From an uncultured Clostridia bacterium (GTDB lineage Bacteria > Bacillota > Clostridia > TANB77 > CAG-508), in contig CAKOYB010000002.1 of the NCBI GenBank assembly GCA_934130435.1, positions 62,001-126,000 of the forward strand: DNA of 64,000 bases. Reading direction: 5' to 3'. The translations under genes were made by a program, and so were the position numbers. Shown in pieces: positions 43,348 through 53,819 of this stretch. The notes below the pieces were generated by a model that searched no databases, had not been told where the DNA came from, and saw only the letters and a list, made by a program, of their open reading frames with translations. Position 1 is the stretch's first letter. Every line of letters starts with the position of its first letter.

Positions 43348-44346
43348 TTATTTACATTGTGCTTGCACAGCTGTAATTGCAATGACACCTGCTATATCAT
43401 CACTGCTACATCCTCTAGATAGATCATTAACTGGTTTAGCAATTCCTTGGCAAAGTGGTCCGTATGCTTCAGCTTTTGCAAGTCTTTGAACTAATTTATA
43501 CCCAATATTTCCTGCATTTAAATCTGGAAATATTAATGTATTTGCTTTTCCTGCTACTTTACTTTCTGGAGCTTTACTCTTTCCAATTTCTGGCACAATA
43601 GCAGCATCTAATTGCAATTCACCATCTGCTTCAAGATTTGGAGCTTTTTCTTTTAATATTTTAGTAGCTTCAACTACTTTGTCTACTAATTCAGATTTAG
43701 CACTTCCATAAGTTGAATATGATAACATGGCAACTTTTGCTTTTTTTCCAACTAATTGTTCAAAACTCTTAGCAGAAGAAATAGCTATCTCTGATAATTC
43801 TTCGCTTGTAGGATTAGGATTTAAACCTGCATCAGAAAATATAAAAGTTCCATTTTCTCCGAATTCACAATTTGGTACAGCCATTAAAAAAAATGCAGAT
43901 ACTAATTTGGTATTTGGGGCTGTTTTTAATATTTGAAGTGCAGGTCTTAAAGTGTCTGCTGTTGAATGGGCTGCTCCACTAACTAATCCATCTGCATCTC
44001 CATTCTTTATCATCATCATACCAAAATATACATAATCTTGCATTACTTTTTTTGCTTGTTCTAAAGTTATTCCTTTTGTTTTTCTAAGTTCATAAAACTT
44101 ATTTGCGTATTCTTCATATTTACATGAATTAAGAGGATCTATAATAGTTGCTCCTGTTAAATCCAAATTATTTTTTTTGGCTAGGTCAGATATTTTATCT
44201 TTATTTCCAATGAGGATTATTCTGCTGTATCCTTCTTTTAATACTTTTTGTGTTGCTTCTAAAACTCTTATGTCTTCTGACTCAGGTAACACAATTGTTT
44301 TAATATTTGTTTTTGCTCTTTCTTTAATTGTATCAATAAAATTCAT
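43348..44346 (-). CDS. pta: Phosphate acetyltransferase
   Basis: 332 residues from ATG 44346 (AAGGGAGAT upstream; the hydrophobic leader above is an artefact). The PTA domain is complete, with VLPESEDIRVLEA, ADGLVSGAAHSTADTLRPALQI and NDLSRGCSSDDI. Makes acetyl phosphate from acetyl-CoA. Operon with ackA for acetate fermentation. Confidence 0.96.
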   Translation of the reverse strand: MNFIDTIKERAKTNIKTIVLPESEDIRVLEATQKVLKEGYSRIILIGNKDKISDLAKKNNLDLTGATIIDPLNSCKYEEYANKFYELRKTKGITLEQAKKVMQDYVYFGMMMIKNGDADGLVSGAAHSTADTLRPALQILKTAPNTKLVSAFFLMAVPNCEFGENGTFIFSDAGLNPNPTSEELSEIAISSAKSFEQLVGKKAKVAMLSYSTYGSAKSELVDKVVEATKILKEKAPNLEADGELQLDAAIVPEIGKSKAPESKVAGKANTLIFPDLNAGNIGYKLVQRLAKAEAYGPLCQGIAKPVNDLSRGCSSDDIAGVIAITAVQAQCK

Positions 44347-44422
44347 TAAAAAATCTCCCTTCATTTTAATTATTAATATTATATAAATAAAGAAATAAAA
44401 GTACAAGTAATTAGGGTAATTT

Positions 44423-44974
44423 TTAAACTTTTATTCCTGTATACTTTTTATATAATGTTTTTAAATTTTTTGCGTTTATCACTGGATCAATCCCTTTTTC
44501 CGATACTTGTTTAAATACTTCCTCTAGCATATTTTCAATTTTAGAATTTATTAGTTCTTCATCTTTATGTGCTTCAAAATATTCAAGCTGTGTGGATTTT
44601 GTCCATTTTTTACCGTTGTATACTATACCTGCTGAAAGTTTATCACAAATCATTTCTGCAACATATTTATATGGAATTATAGGTTTTGAAGCTGGTGCTT
44701 TAAAGTCATACCAATACTCCGAGTGATGTTTATTTCTGCCTTTATGATGAAGCCATGCTTTTGAATATCCTTTATCAATTTTAGCGTTAGTAATTGGGCT
44801 TTTATTTCCACTGTAATATTTAGCTGATTCGCAAAATTCAATTAGAGAATATTTACTCAAATCATGGAGTAATCCTCTAAATGGAACTCCAACTTTTACA
44901 GAAAGTTTAAATACTATCCATCTATGCTTATTAACTAGATGTAAATGTTTAAAAATATTTTTTATTTTTACCAA
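44423..44974 (-). CDS. DUF5662 family protein
   Basis: 183 residues from TTG 44974, whose GGAG lies inside the end of trmB. His/Asp-rich motifs GLLHDLSKYS, LHHKGRNKHHSEYW and YKYVAEMICDKLSA fit DUF5662, resembling an HD-type metal site. Function unknown. Coupled to trmB. Confidence 0.75.
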   Translation of the reverse strand: MVKIKNIFKHLHLVNKHRWIVFKLSVKVGVPFRGLLHDLSKYSLIEFCESAKYYSGNKSPITNAKIDKGYSKAWLHHKGRNKHHSEYWYDFKAPASKPIIPYKYVAEMICDKLSAGIVYNGKKWTKSTQLEYFEAHKDEELINSKIENMLEEVFKQVSEKGIDPVINAKNLKTLYKKYTGIKV

Positions 44975-44975
44975 G

Positions 44976-45650
44976 CTATTTCATCTCCAATTTTGCTGCG
45001 ATTAAGGCTTTTATTTTTGTTCCTTGTTCTGAAAACATTTTTTCATGTTCTGTAATAATATTTTTACCATTAAAGATATCATCATTATGTAAGTCATAAG
45101 TTTTTGCTATAATTTTAAAACCATTTTCTTCAAAATATATTAAGCTTTCATTAAATAGTGAATCGTCATCAGTTTTAAAGTATATTTTTCCATTATCATT
45201 TAAAATTTTCTTATATTTTTCAAGTTGCTTTGGATGAGTTAATCTCTTCTTTTTATGTTTTGCCTTAGGCCATGGATTGCAAAAGTTAATATAGATTCTA
45301 TCTATATTGTCATCTTTATTAAAAATGTTTAGTATTCTTTCAATATCGTATCTTACAAGCACTAGGTTAGTTACTTTTTTATTATTAAATTTATATTTTT
45401 CTTCTACGTTTCTTTTAGCTAAACCTAACATTGCATCAATTAAATCGATAGCAATATAGTTTATATTACTATTTCTACAAGCAAGTTCTGATATAAAATT
45501 TCCTTTTCCACATCCAAGTTCAATATGTAAAGGTAAATCTTCTATTTCAAATTTTTTTTTCCAATTACCAATATATTTTTCTGGCTCATCCTCATAAAAA
45601 TAACTAGCTTCTAACTCTGGTCTAGCCCATGCTTTATATCTAATTCTCAT
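44976..45650 (-). CDS. trmB: tRNA (guanine-N7-)-methyltransferase
   Basis: 224 residues. SAM site IELGCGKGNFISELA, the INFCNPWPKAKHKKKRLTHP signature and the C-terminal acidic and basic residues are conserved. Methylates G46 of tRNAs. Confidence 0.95.
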   Translation of the reverse strand: MRIRYKAWARPELEASYFYEDEPEKYIGNWKKKFEIEDLPLHIELGCGKGNFISELACRNSNINYIAIDLIDAMLGLAKRNVEEKYKFNNKKVTNLVLVRYDIERILNIFNKDDNIDRIYINFCNPWPKAKHKKKRLTHPKQLEKYKKILNDNGKIYFKTDDDSLFNESLIYFEENGFKIIAKTYDLHNDDIFNGKNIITEHEKMFSEQGTKIKALIAAKLEMK

Positions 45651-45718
45651 AATAAAACTCTTTCAAATTGTATTTTTATATATATTATCATATTCAATTG
45701 GTATTATCAACCAAAAAT

Positions 45719-45747
45719 TTGACATTTTTCTATATACTATTTATACT
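45719..45747 (+). promoter_or_regulatory. Promoter predicted to give a leaderless mRNA
   Basis: TTGACA (45719-45724), 17 bases, TATACT (45742-45747). ATG 45757 is only nine bases after the -10, so transcription would start at or just before the codon. Confidence 0.6.
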
Positions 45748-45756
45748 ATAGTTGTT

Positions 45757-46632
45757 ATGGTTCTAGAATATATAATTAATGATTTAAATAAGAATAGAAC
45801 AATTAAATCTATTCTAAAAGAAAAATTTTATATGTCAGATAGACTAATTGCTAAGTTAAAAAATACAAAACATATTTATATTAATAATAAGCCTGTATAT
45901 ATAAATACTGATTTACATATTGGTGATAAATTAACAATTGACTTATGCTTTGATGAATGTAGTGATAATATAATTCCAACATATATGAAATTAAACATTT
46001 TATTTGAAGACGATTCATTTCTTATATTAAATAAATCTGCTGATATGCCTGTGCATCCTTCAATGGAACATTATAGTGATAGCTTATCAAATGGAGTAAA
46101 GTTTTATTTTAATAGTATAGGATTAAAAAGAAAAATTAGACCAGTTAATAGACTAGATAGAAATACATCTGGAATTATAATATTTGCTAAAAATCAGTAT
46201 GTTCAAGAATGCTTAATAAAGCAAATGAAAACAAATACAATGAAAAAAGAATATTTAGCTATTATTGAAGGTAGGTTAAATCAAAAAAAAATAGTAATAA
46301 ATGAGCCTATTGCTAGAAAAGAAGGAAGTATTATTGAAAGATGTGTATCTTCTAATGGAAAATATGCTATAACAGAATTTGAAGTACTAAATGAATATAG
46401 TAATTATTCGCTGGTAAAATGCGTTCTAAAAACTGGAAGAACTCATCAAATTAGAGTACACTCGAGTTATATAAATTCACCAATACTTGGTGATGATTTA
46501 TATGGTAAAAAATCAAACATTATAAATAGACAAGCATTACATTCTTATAGAGTTAGTTTTATACATCCTATTTTGAAAGAAAGAATTGAAATAATAGCGA
46601 AACTTCCAGATGATATGAAAAGAATATTATAA
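45757..46632 (+). CDS. RluA-family pseudouridine synthase
   Basis: 291 residues: an S4-like N-terminal region, then the catalytic RPVNRLDRNTSGIIIFAK (HRLDRxTSG in most relatives, with the Asp kept) and GRTHQIRVH. Converts uridines in rRNA or tRNA; target unknown. No ribosome binding site precedes ATG 45757, and the promoter abuts it, so the mRNA may be leaderless. Confidence 0.88.
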   Translation: MVLEYIINDLNKNRTIKSILKEKFYMSDRLIAKLKNTKHIYINNKPVYINTDLHIGDKLTIDLCFDECSDNIIPTYMKLNILFEDDSFLILNKSADMPVHPSMEHYSDSLSNGVKFYFNSIGLKRKIRPVNRLDRNTSGIIIFAKNQYVQECLIKQMKTNTMKKEYLAIIEGRLNQKKIVINEPIARKEGSIIERCVSSNGKYAITEFEVLNEYSNYSLVKCVLKTGRTHQIRVHSSYINSPILGDDLYGKKSNIINRQALHSYRVSFIHPILKERIEIIAKLPDDMKRIL

Positions 46633-46676
46633 GAAAGACATTTTACTAAGTATATCTTTTATTCTTCTTATACAGC

Positions 46677-46706
46677 AAAAAAAAACAGATTTTAATCTGT
46701 TTTTTC
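46677..46706. terminator. Bidirectional terminator between rluA and rnpB
   Basis: AAAACAGATT / AATCTGTTTT stem with A and T flanks between convergent genes. Confidence 0.8.
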
Positions 46707-46715
46707 TTTATTTTA

Positions 46716-47062
46716 GTAAGTCTATAAGCCGGGTTCTGTCTTGAATAGTCATTTATCTAGAATATATATTACTATATATTTCAAGCCACCAATTCAAAAA
46801 GATGGCGAGCAGCCTTAGCCTTTTTTATTAGGTGTTGCTCCAGATGGGGTTTACACAGCCTAGTATGTCACCATACTAGCGGTGAGCTCTTACCTCACCT
46901 TTTCATCCTTACCATACTTAAACTGTATGGCGGTTATTTTCTGTTGCACTTTCCTTAAGGTCACCCTTACTGGCCGTTAACCAGCATCATTGCTCTGTGG
47001 AGCCCGGACTTTCCTCTTGTAGAATCTTGCGATTATTACAAGCGACTATTCGGCTTACTAAA
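46716..47062 (-). ncRNA. rnpB: RNase P RNA
   Basis: About 350 nucleotides. The universally conserved GAGGAAAGTCCGGGCTC core (minus strand, near 47010), GAAAAGGTGAGGTAAGAGC and the 3' ACCCGGCTTA stretch that pairs with the 5' TAAGCCG (P1) are all visible. Catalytic RNA of tRNA 5' maturation. The ends are approximate. Confidence 0.93.
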
Positions 47063-47068
47063 CATATA

Positions 47069-48298
47069 TTAAGCAATTTCATTTATTTTTATATTTCTAA
47101 TGTGCTCAATTTTTTCCCATTTTGTAACTCTTTTAAATAGACATTTAAAGTTAATTAAAAGCCAAGAACCTAAAAATAATGGATATAATAATAGTCCCTT
47201 TAGCATAGGTTTTATTTTTTTATGTTCCATTTTCATAATTAGCATTGCAGTTGGTATTGGTAATAAAAATGTTGGAACCAGATATCTAATATAACTAATT
47301 ATTAAACCTTCTGCTGATGTTCCATTTCCTATATATACTAACAAATTAACAAGCAATAATACTAAGGTAATTATGAACATTGGAATGCTACCAAGTATAT
47401 ATAAAAGTCCATCAAAGTTCATTACTGTTTTATTTTTCTTAACAGCTTTTGCTAAACTTTTTGTATATTTAGACATACATTGAATATGTCCTACAGTCCA
47501 TCTAGATCTTTGAGACCATGATTGTTTAAATCCCACAGGTTGTTCGTCATATACTATAGCATCTTTTGCCCATCCAATTTTTCTTCCTTTTATTATTTGT
47601 TTCAAAGAGAATTCAATATCTTCAGTTAGAGTTTCTGTATTCCATCCTTCTGGCTTAACTTGATCAAATCTTACCATAAATCCAGTTCCATTTATTAATG
47701 GAGAAAGACCTATGTTATATCTAGCTAAATGATAAAACCTGTTCATAGTCCAATAAAAAATTGCGTATCCTGCTGTAATCCAGCTATCCGTTGGATTCTT
47801 TATATCTCTGTATCCTTGTACAACTGTTTCCCCCTGACACAATTTCATATTCATTTTTGATAAAAAGTTTTCATCAACAATGTTATCTGCATCAAAAATG
47901 CAAAATGCATCATATGGAGCATCTTCTTTAATTTTTTGTGCTAAAAACCAATTAAGAGCTGCTCCTTTTGTTTTTTTCATTGGATCAAATCTTTCATATA
48001 CAATTGCTCCAGCTTTTCTTGCTATTTCAGCTGTTTTATCATCGCAATTATCAGCAATAACATATATATCATATGCATCTTTAGGATAATTTTGTCTTTT
48101 TAAACTTGAAATAAGATTCTTAACTACATTTTCTTCGTTGTGTGCAGGTATAATTGCCATAAACCTATTAGTTTTTTCTTCTAATATTGGCTTTTCTTTA
48201 AAATTAATTAATGAACATATACTAATTATAAATTGATAAAGCCAAAATGCAGTAATAATCCATATTAAAGCTTCTTGTATTATATATACTAATTCCAT
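47069..48298 (-). CDS. Membrane glycosyltransferase family 2 (processive type)
   Basis: 409 residues with an N-terminal membrane segment (about 5-30) and three or four C-terminal ones (about 300-395). The GT-A domain has AIIPAHNEE, DADN (DxD region) and the processive QRSRW motif. Members of this group make hyaluronan-, cellulose- or poly-GlcNAc-like polymers; product unknown. It stands alone downstream of pnp. Confidence 0.85.
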   Translation of the reverse strand: MELVYIIQEALIWIITAFWLYQFIISICSLINFKEKPILEEKTNRFMAIIPAHNEENVVKNLISSLKRQNYPKDAYDIYVIADNCDDKTAEIARKAGAIVYERFDPMKKTKGAALNWFLAQKIKEDAPYDAFCIFDADNIVDENFLSKMNMKLCQGETVVQGYRDIKNPTDSWITAGYAIFYWTMNRFYHLARYNIGLSPLINGTGFMVRFDQVKPEGWNTETLTEDIEFSLKQIIKGRKIGWAKDAIVYDEQPVGFKQSWSQRSRWTVGHIQCMSKYTKSLAKAVKKNKTVMNFDGLLYILGSIPMFIITLVLLLVNLLVYIGNGTSAEGLIISYIRYLVPTFLLPIPTAMLIMKMEHKKIKPMLKGLLLYPLFLGSWLLINFKCLFKRVTKWEKIEHIRNIKINEIA

Positions 48299-48407
48299 TT
48301 TTTACTCCCTTTATTTAATACTATTATATACTTAATAATATTGTTCACACTTTTACATTATACTATAAAAAATAAATAAATGCAAATTTTAGTATTTTTT
48401 ACAAATT

Positions 48408-50552
48408 TTAGTTATTGCTTTCTTCTTTTTGCTTCTTTTCTTCTTGTTTTATATCGAAAAGTTCTTTAGTTATTAAATTGATTCTTCCTTGATCATCTAT
48501 TTCTGTTACTTTTACGTTAACAGTTTGTCCTACTTTTAGAACGTCTTCTACTTTTTCTATTCTATTTTTAGATATTTTTGAAATATGAAGCAGCCCTTCT
48601 TTTCCTGAGCCCAAGTCTATAAATGCTCCAAAATTCATTATTCTACTTACTTTACCTTCGTATTCACCATTTACTTCTATTTCTCTTACAATATCATTAA
48701 TCATCTTTAATGCTTCATTTCCTTTTTCTTGATCTGTAGAGTAAATGAATACATGTCCATCTTCTTCAATATCAATTTTTACACCTGTCTCATCTATTAT
48801 TTTATTAATCATTTTACCGCCTGGACCTATAACATCTTTTATTTTGTCTACTTTGATAACAGTATTTACAATAGTTGGTGCATATTTTGAAAGTTTTTCT
48901 CTCGGTTTTGATATTTGTTTTAACATAATATCATCAAGTATGTGGATACGTGCTTTTCTTGTCCTTTCAAAAGCTTCTTTAATTATTTCATATGATAATC
49001 CATCAATTTTTATATCAACTTGTATCGCAGTAATTCCTTTATGTGTACCTCCCACTTTAAAGTCCATATCTCCGAAAAAATCTTCAAGTCCTTGAATATC
49101 TGTTATCATTACATAATTATCAGGATTTTCTGGATCAGTAATTAATCCTGTCGATATTCCTGCAACTGGTGCTTTTATAGGTACTCCTGCATCCATTAGT
49201 GCTAATGTACTTCCACAAATACTTGCTTGTGAAGTTGATCCATTTGAACTTAAAACTTCTGAAACAACTCTTATTGCATATGGGAATTCTTCTTTTGAAG
49301 GAATCACATTTACAAGAGCCTTTTCTGCTAGAGCTCCATGACCTATTTCTCTTCTTCCTGGTCCTCTTGAAGGTCTGGCTTCTCCAACACTATAAGCTGG
49401 AAAATTATAATGATGCATATACCTTTTTGATTCTTCTTCATCTAATCCATCTAATACTTGTTCTTCACTAATCATTCCTAAAGTAGCAACTGAAAGCACT
49501 TGTGTTCTACCTCTTGTAAACATTGCACTTCCATGTACTCTTGGCAATAAACCTACCTCACATGATAATGGTCTTATTTCATCTATTTTTCTTCCATCAG
49601 GTCTTATATGATCATTAAATATCATTTCTCTAACACATTTTTTTTCTAATTTATATATGCTTTCTTTTATATCTGAAATTTTTTCTTCTGCCTTTTCTTC
49701 TCCATATTTTTCAGTATAAAAACTAATAATATCTTCTGTTAATTTTTGTATGGCATTATCTCTGTCTATCTTATCTTCGTGTTTTATATCAATGAACATT
49801 CTTTCTTTAAAGTTTTCTTCAATTTCACTGTATACTTCTTGGTCAACAGTAAATGATTTGTACTCGAATTTTGGTTTTCCAATCTCATTTTTTATATTTG
49901 ATATAAATTCACAAATTTTCTTGATTTCAATATGTGCTTTCTTTATTGCTTCTAACATTATTTCTTCTGAGATCTCATCTGCTCCAGCTTCTATCATTGC
50001 TATTTTTTCCATTGTACCAGCTACAGTTAAAGTTAATCTACTTCTTTCTCTTTCATCTTTTGTTGGATTTATTATAATGTTATCATCTACATATCCAACA
50101 TTAACTGCTGCTGTTGGTCCTTCAAATGGAATGTCAGATATTGATAATGCAGCAGAAGCTCCTATCATTGCTGCAACTTCTGGAGAATTGTCTTGATCTA
50201 CAGATAATGCAGTTGCTACGATGCAAACATCATTTCTAAAATCCTTTGGAAATAAAGGTCTAAGAGGTCTATCAATTGCTCTAGAGGTTAATATAGCTTT
50301 GTCTGCTGGTTTCCCCTCTCTTTTTTGAAAACTTCCTGGAATTTTTCCAACAGCATAAAGCTTTTCTTCATAATCCACAGATAATGGAAAAAAATCAATT
50401 CCATCTCTTGGTTCTTTGGATGCTGTTACATTTACCATTACAACAGTATCTCCATATCTTACTACTACACTTCCGTTTGCAAGTCCTGCTATTTTTCCAT
50501 TTTCTATTATTAGTTTTCTTCCTGCAAGTTCAGTTTCAAATGTTTTAAACAT
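48408..50552 (-). CDS. pnp: Polynucleotide phosphorylase
   Basis: 714 residues: two RNase PH domains, then KH (about 555-620, VIGPGGKMINKIIDETG) and S1 (about 622-690) domains. Phosphorolytic 3'-5' exonuclease of mRNA decay. AAAGGAG precedes ATG 50552. Lies downstream of rpsO, the conserved arrangement. Confidence 0.97.
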   Translation of the reverse strand: MFKTFETELAGRKLIIENGKIAGLANGSVVVRYGDTVVMVNVTASKEPRDGIDFFPLSVDYEEKLYAVGKIPGSFQKREGKPADKAILTSRAIDRPLRPLFPKDFRNDVCIVATALSVDQDNSPEVAAMIGASAALSISDIPFEGPTAAVNVGYVDDNIIINPTKDERERSRLTLTVAGTMEKIAMIEAGADEISEEIMLEAIKKAHIEIKKICEFISNIKNEIGKPKFEYKSFTVDQEVYSEIEENFKERMFIDIKHEDKIDRDNAIQKLTEDIISFYTEKYGEEKAEEKISDIKESIYKLEKKCVREMIFNDHIRPDGRKIDEIRPLSCEVGLLPRVHGSAMFTRGRTQVLSVATLGMISEEQVLDGLDEEESKRYMHHYNFPAYSVGEARPSRGPGRREIGHGALAEKALVNVIPSKEEFPYAIRVVSEVLSSNGSTSQASICGSTLALMDAGVPIKAPVAGISTGLITDPENPDNYVMITDIQGLEDFFGDMDFKVGGTHKGITAIQVDIKIDGLSYEIIKEAFERTRKARIHILDDIMLKQISKPREKLSKYAPTIVNTVIKVDKIKDVIGPGGKMINKIIDETGVKIDIEEDGHVFIYSTDQEKGNEALKMINDIVREIEVNGEYEGKVSRIMNFGAFIDLGSGKEGLLHISKISKNRIEKVEDVLKVGQTVNVKVTEIDDQGRINLITKELFDIKQEEKKQKEESNN

Positions 50553-50683
50553 ATTCTTAAAATCTCCTTTTAATTTAATTTTTTACATATATTCTAGTTT
50601 GTAACCTTTATAATATACTCTGATAATTCAAAATACATTATATAAGCTACCACTATAATATATGTATCACAAAAAACGCAATG

Positions 50684-50706
50684 TAGGGCGTTTTTAAAAC
50701 GCCCTA
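50684..50706 (-). promoter_or_regulatory. Hairpin between rpsO and pnp
   Basis: TAGGGCGTTTT / AAAACGCCCTA perfect stem, no clear T tail on the minus strand. Probably a processing site or weak terminator. Confidence 0.6.
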
Positions 50707-50711
50707 TATTT

Positions 50712-50975
50712 CTATTTTCTTAGTTTAAGTTTTTCAACAATTGCTCTATATCTTTCAATATCAGTTCTAGATAAGTAATTTAATAGATTTTTTCTTTTAC
50801 CTACCATTTTTAATAATCCTCTTCTAGAATGATTATCATGAGTATGAACTTTTAAATGTTCTGTTAACTCATTAATTCTTTCTGTTAATAAAGCAATTTG
50901 AACTTCAGATGAACCTGTGTCTTTTTCATCTCTTCTATAAGTAGAAATAATTTCTTGCTTTCTTTCTTTTGTCAT
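50712..50975 (-). CDS. rpsO: 30S ribosomal protein S15
   Basis: 87 residues from ATG 50975 (AGGAGG upstream). DTGSSEVQIALLTERINELTEHLK and DNHSRRGLLKMVGKRKNLLNYL are the S15 signature. Binds 16S rRNA central domain. Upstream of pnp. Confidence 0.97.
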   Translation of the reverse strand: MTKERKQEIISTYRRDEKDTGSSEVQIALLTERINELTEHLKVHTHDNHSRRGLLKMVGKRKNLLNYLSRTDIERYRAIVEKLKLRK

Positions 50976-51102
50976 AATACACCTCCTATTTATTATATGC
51001 CTTAAACCGAGCAAAAGTAGTGTTTTGGTGTTGTGCTTTTAGCTAAGTAAAAGGTATTTACATTCCATATTTTACTATATTTCTTTTTAAAAAGCAAGTA
51101 TT

Positions 51103-53733
51103 TTATATCCATTCTTCATATTTTCTGATATAAAATTTCTTTACTAATAGTGCAAATAAGCAATATAACACAGGAACAATTAATATAAAAATAATAAATT
51201 TAAATGGCAAAGCTGTTAATCCAATATATTGGCCAATTGAAGTTGAAGGTAATAATATTGCAAGGATTGATATTATTATTGATGATGCATAGACAGGCTT
51301 TGCAGCATTGCTTTGAATAAATGGTTTTTGGGTCGTTCTAATTATATGCATTCCAAATAAATTTGAAATTATACTGTAAGTAAACCACGTAGTTTGAAAT
51401 AATGCTGCATGATCAATTGTTTTTAGTCCAAATCCAAACCACAAGGTCATAAATACAATCATATCAAATATAGAACTTAATGGTCCCATAATAAGCATAA
51501 ATCTTTTTAAAGAATTTGTATCCCAATTTCTAGGCTTTTTTAAATACTCTTTATCCACATTATCAAATGGTATAGTTAACTGCCCAAAATCATATAAAAG
51601 ACCTTCAACTAAAAGTTGAATTGGAGTTTCAGGTAAGAAAGGTAAAATAACACTTGCAATTATAACTGACATAACTTCTCCAAAGTTAAAACTAACTGAT
51701 AGCTTAATATATTTTATAAGATTTGCAAAAGTTCTTCTCCCCTCTTCAACTCCTTGTAGTAAAACATTTAAGTCTTTCTCTAATAGAATAATATCTGCTG
51801 TTTCTTTTGCAATATCAACTGCTGTATCAACTGAAATCCCTATATCAGAATTAATTAATGATGGACTATCATTAATTCCGTCACCCATATATCCAACTGT
51901 ATTGCCCATTTCTTTTAAGAGTCTTACAATTCTTGCTTTTTGTATTGGCGACAATTTCGCAAAAACGTTATTTTTCTTTAATATTCTTTTTAATGCTATA
52001 TCTGATAGCTTGTCAACATCACTTCCTAAAATTATCTTTCTAGTGGTAATATTAACTTTTTCACAAATACATTTAGTTACCTCTGCATTGTCTCCAGTAA
52101 GTACAACAACTCTTATACCTGAAGCATTTAGTTTGTTTATTGCTTCTTTTGCTGATTCTTTTGGTGGATCTAAAAAACCAATAAATCCCATAAGAATCAT
52201 TTTACTTTCGTCTTTAATACTAAAATGTTCTATATGGTCAATTTCATTTTTCTTACATACAGCTATTACTCTAAGACCATCTCTATTCATATCTTTAGCA
52301 ATTTTTCTTATGTTATTTTTTATATCTGCTGTAATTGGGAATACTTTTTCGTTTTCTTCATAACTTGAACAAATGCTTAAAATTTCTTCTACAGCACCTT
52401 TAGTTATTAATTGTTTTTTTTCTTTGTTTTCTACTACAACAGATAATCTTCTTCTTGTAAAATCAAATGGTACTTCATCGATTTTTTTATATTCTTTTAA
52501 TAATTGCTCGGAGATATTATTTTTATTAGCATGATTAATAATTGCTTCATCAATGCTACCTTTTAATCCTGTCTGAAAATAAGCATTTAAGAATGCATGT
52601 TTTAAAACACTGTAATCTTCTTTTCCTACAGGATTTAAATACTTTTCTAAAATTATCTTGTCTTCTGTTAATGTTCCGGTTTTATCAGTGCAGAGTATAT
52701 TCATTCCTCCAAAGCTTTGAATACTTTCTAGCCTTTTGACAATTGTTTTCTTTTTTGACATTCTAACTGCACCTTTTGCAAGACTTGATGATAAAATAAC
52801 TGGTAATAGTAATGGGGTTATTGTTATTGCAACAGAAACAGCAAATGTAAATGCTGTTATAGTATTATGCTTCCATACATTTAAAAGGAATGTAATTGGA
52901 ATCATTACAAACATAAATCTAATTAGTAATCTACTTATATTCTCGATTCCTTTTTCAAATGCAGTTTTTGGTTTGCTAGATGTTAAAGTATGTGATACCT
53001 TTCCAAAATAAGTGTCCTCTGCAGTTTTTATAACTACTCCTTTAGCTGAACCACTAATTACATTCGTTCCCATAAAGCAAATAGTGTCAATGTCAGTGAT
53101 AAAATCAATATCGTCAATACTCTTTAATTCTGATTCTGAAAGTTTTCTAACAGAGTCAGATTCTCCAGTTAATGATGATTGTCCAACATATAAATCTTTT
53201 GATTCTAATATTCTTATATCAGCTGGTATCATATCTCCTGATGATAAAAGAACAACATCTCCAATAGTAATGTCTTTGTTAGGAACTTTTACCTTTTTTC
53301 CGCTTCTTAATACTGTAGTAGTAGTCTCAACCATTTCTTTTAGTTTTTCAGCCGCTTTATTTGATCTAAATTCCTCGAAGAAATCCAAAAAAGTACTCAC
53401 TGTAACTAATATAACAATTACTGCTATATTTGCATAACTAGGAGGATCGGTTAAAATAACATCCGTATATACAAGTAATGCTGCAATTCCAAGGAGAATT
53501 AAATTAAATGGACTAATTAAACTTTCAATTAAGTAATTATACCATTTCTTTTCCTTCTCTCCTTTTACAATATTGTATCCATATTTTAAGATCCTGTTTT
53601 CGACTTCTTTTTTTGTTAATCCCTTCTCTAAATTAATTTTTTGCTTTGATACGAAAGCCTCTTTATTTAAGATACATGCTTCTCCATACATATTCTTAAC
53701 ATTTACTTCTTCTCTTTTTTGATTTTTTTTCAT
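51103..53733 (-). CDS. mgtA: Mg2+-translocating P-type ATPase (MgtA-like)
   Basis: 876 residues with about ten membrane segments. Phosphorylation motif DKTGTLT near residue 349, actuator TGES, hinge GDGINDSPSL and the type III MgtA pattern LLYDFGQLTIPFDNVD. Imports Mg2+ under limitation. No Mg2+ riboswitch was seen in the short upstream gap. Single gene. Confidence 0.9.
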   Translation of the reverse strand: MKKNQKREEVNVKNMYGEACILNKEAFVSKQKINLEKGLTKKEVENRILKYGYNIVKGEKEKKWYNYLIESLISPFNLILLGIAALLVYTDVILTDPPSYANIAVIVILVTVSTFLDFFEEFRSNKAAEKLKEMVETTTTVLRSGKKVKVPNKDITIGDVVLLSSGDMIPADIRILESKDLYVGQSSLTGESDSVRKLSESELKSIDDIDFITDIDTICFMGTNVISGSAKGVVIKTAEDTYFGKVSHTLTSSKPKTAFEKGIENISRLLIRFMFVMIPITFLLNVWKHNTITAFTFAVSVAITITPLLLPVILSSSLAKGAVRMSKKKTIVKRLESIQSFGGMNILCTDKTGTLTEDKIILEKYLNPVGKEDYSVLKHAFLNAYFQTGLKGSIDEAIINHANKNNISEQLLKEYKKIDEVPFDFTRRRLSVVVENKEKKQLITKGAVEEILSICSSYEENEKVFPITADIKNNIRKIAKDMNRDGLRVIAVCKKNEIDHIEHFSIKDESKMILMGFIGFLDPPKESAKEAINKLNASGIRVVVLTGDNAEVTKCICEKVNITTRKIILGSDVDKLSDIALKRILKKNNVFAKLSPIQKARIVRLLKEMGNTVGYMGDGINDSPSLINSDIGISVDTAVDIAKETADIILLEKDLNVLLQGVEEGRRTFANLIKYIKLSVSFNFGEVMSVIIASVILPFLPETPIQLLVEGLLYDFGQLTIPFDNVDKEYLKKPRNWDTNSLKRFMLIMGPLSSIFDMIVFMTLWFGFGLKTIDHAALFQTTWFTYSIISNLFGMHIIRTTQKPFIQSNAAKPVYASSIIISILAILLPSTSIGQYIGLTALPFKFIIFILIVPVLYCLFALLVKKFYIRKYEEWI

Positions 53734-53819
53734 ATTTTTATCTCCTGTACTTTTTATTATTAATAGTATATCACTAAATTATAAATAATTATAATTTTTT
53801 TATTATATCTATAAAAAAA

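Noticed and set aside
48745..50604. Plus-strand ORFs across pnp and other minus-strand genes
   Set aside because: These are shadows of strongly recognised genes on the opposite strand.
53734..53819. Mg2+ (M-box) riboswitch upstream of the mgtA-like gene
   Set aside because: The gap is short, AT-rich and shows none of the conserved M-box structure.
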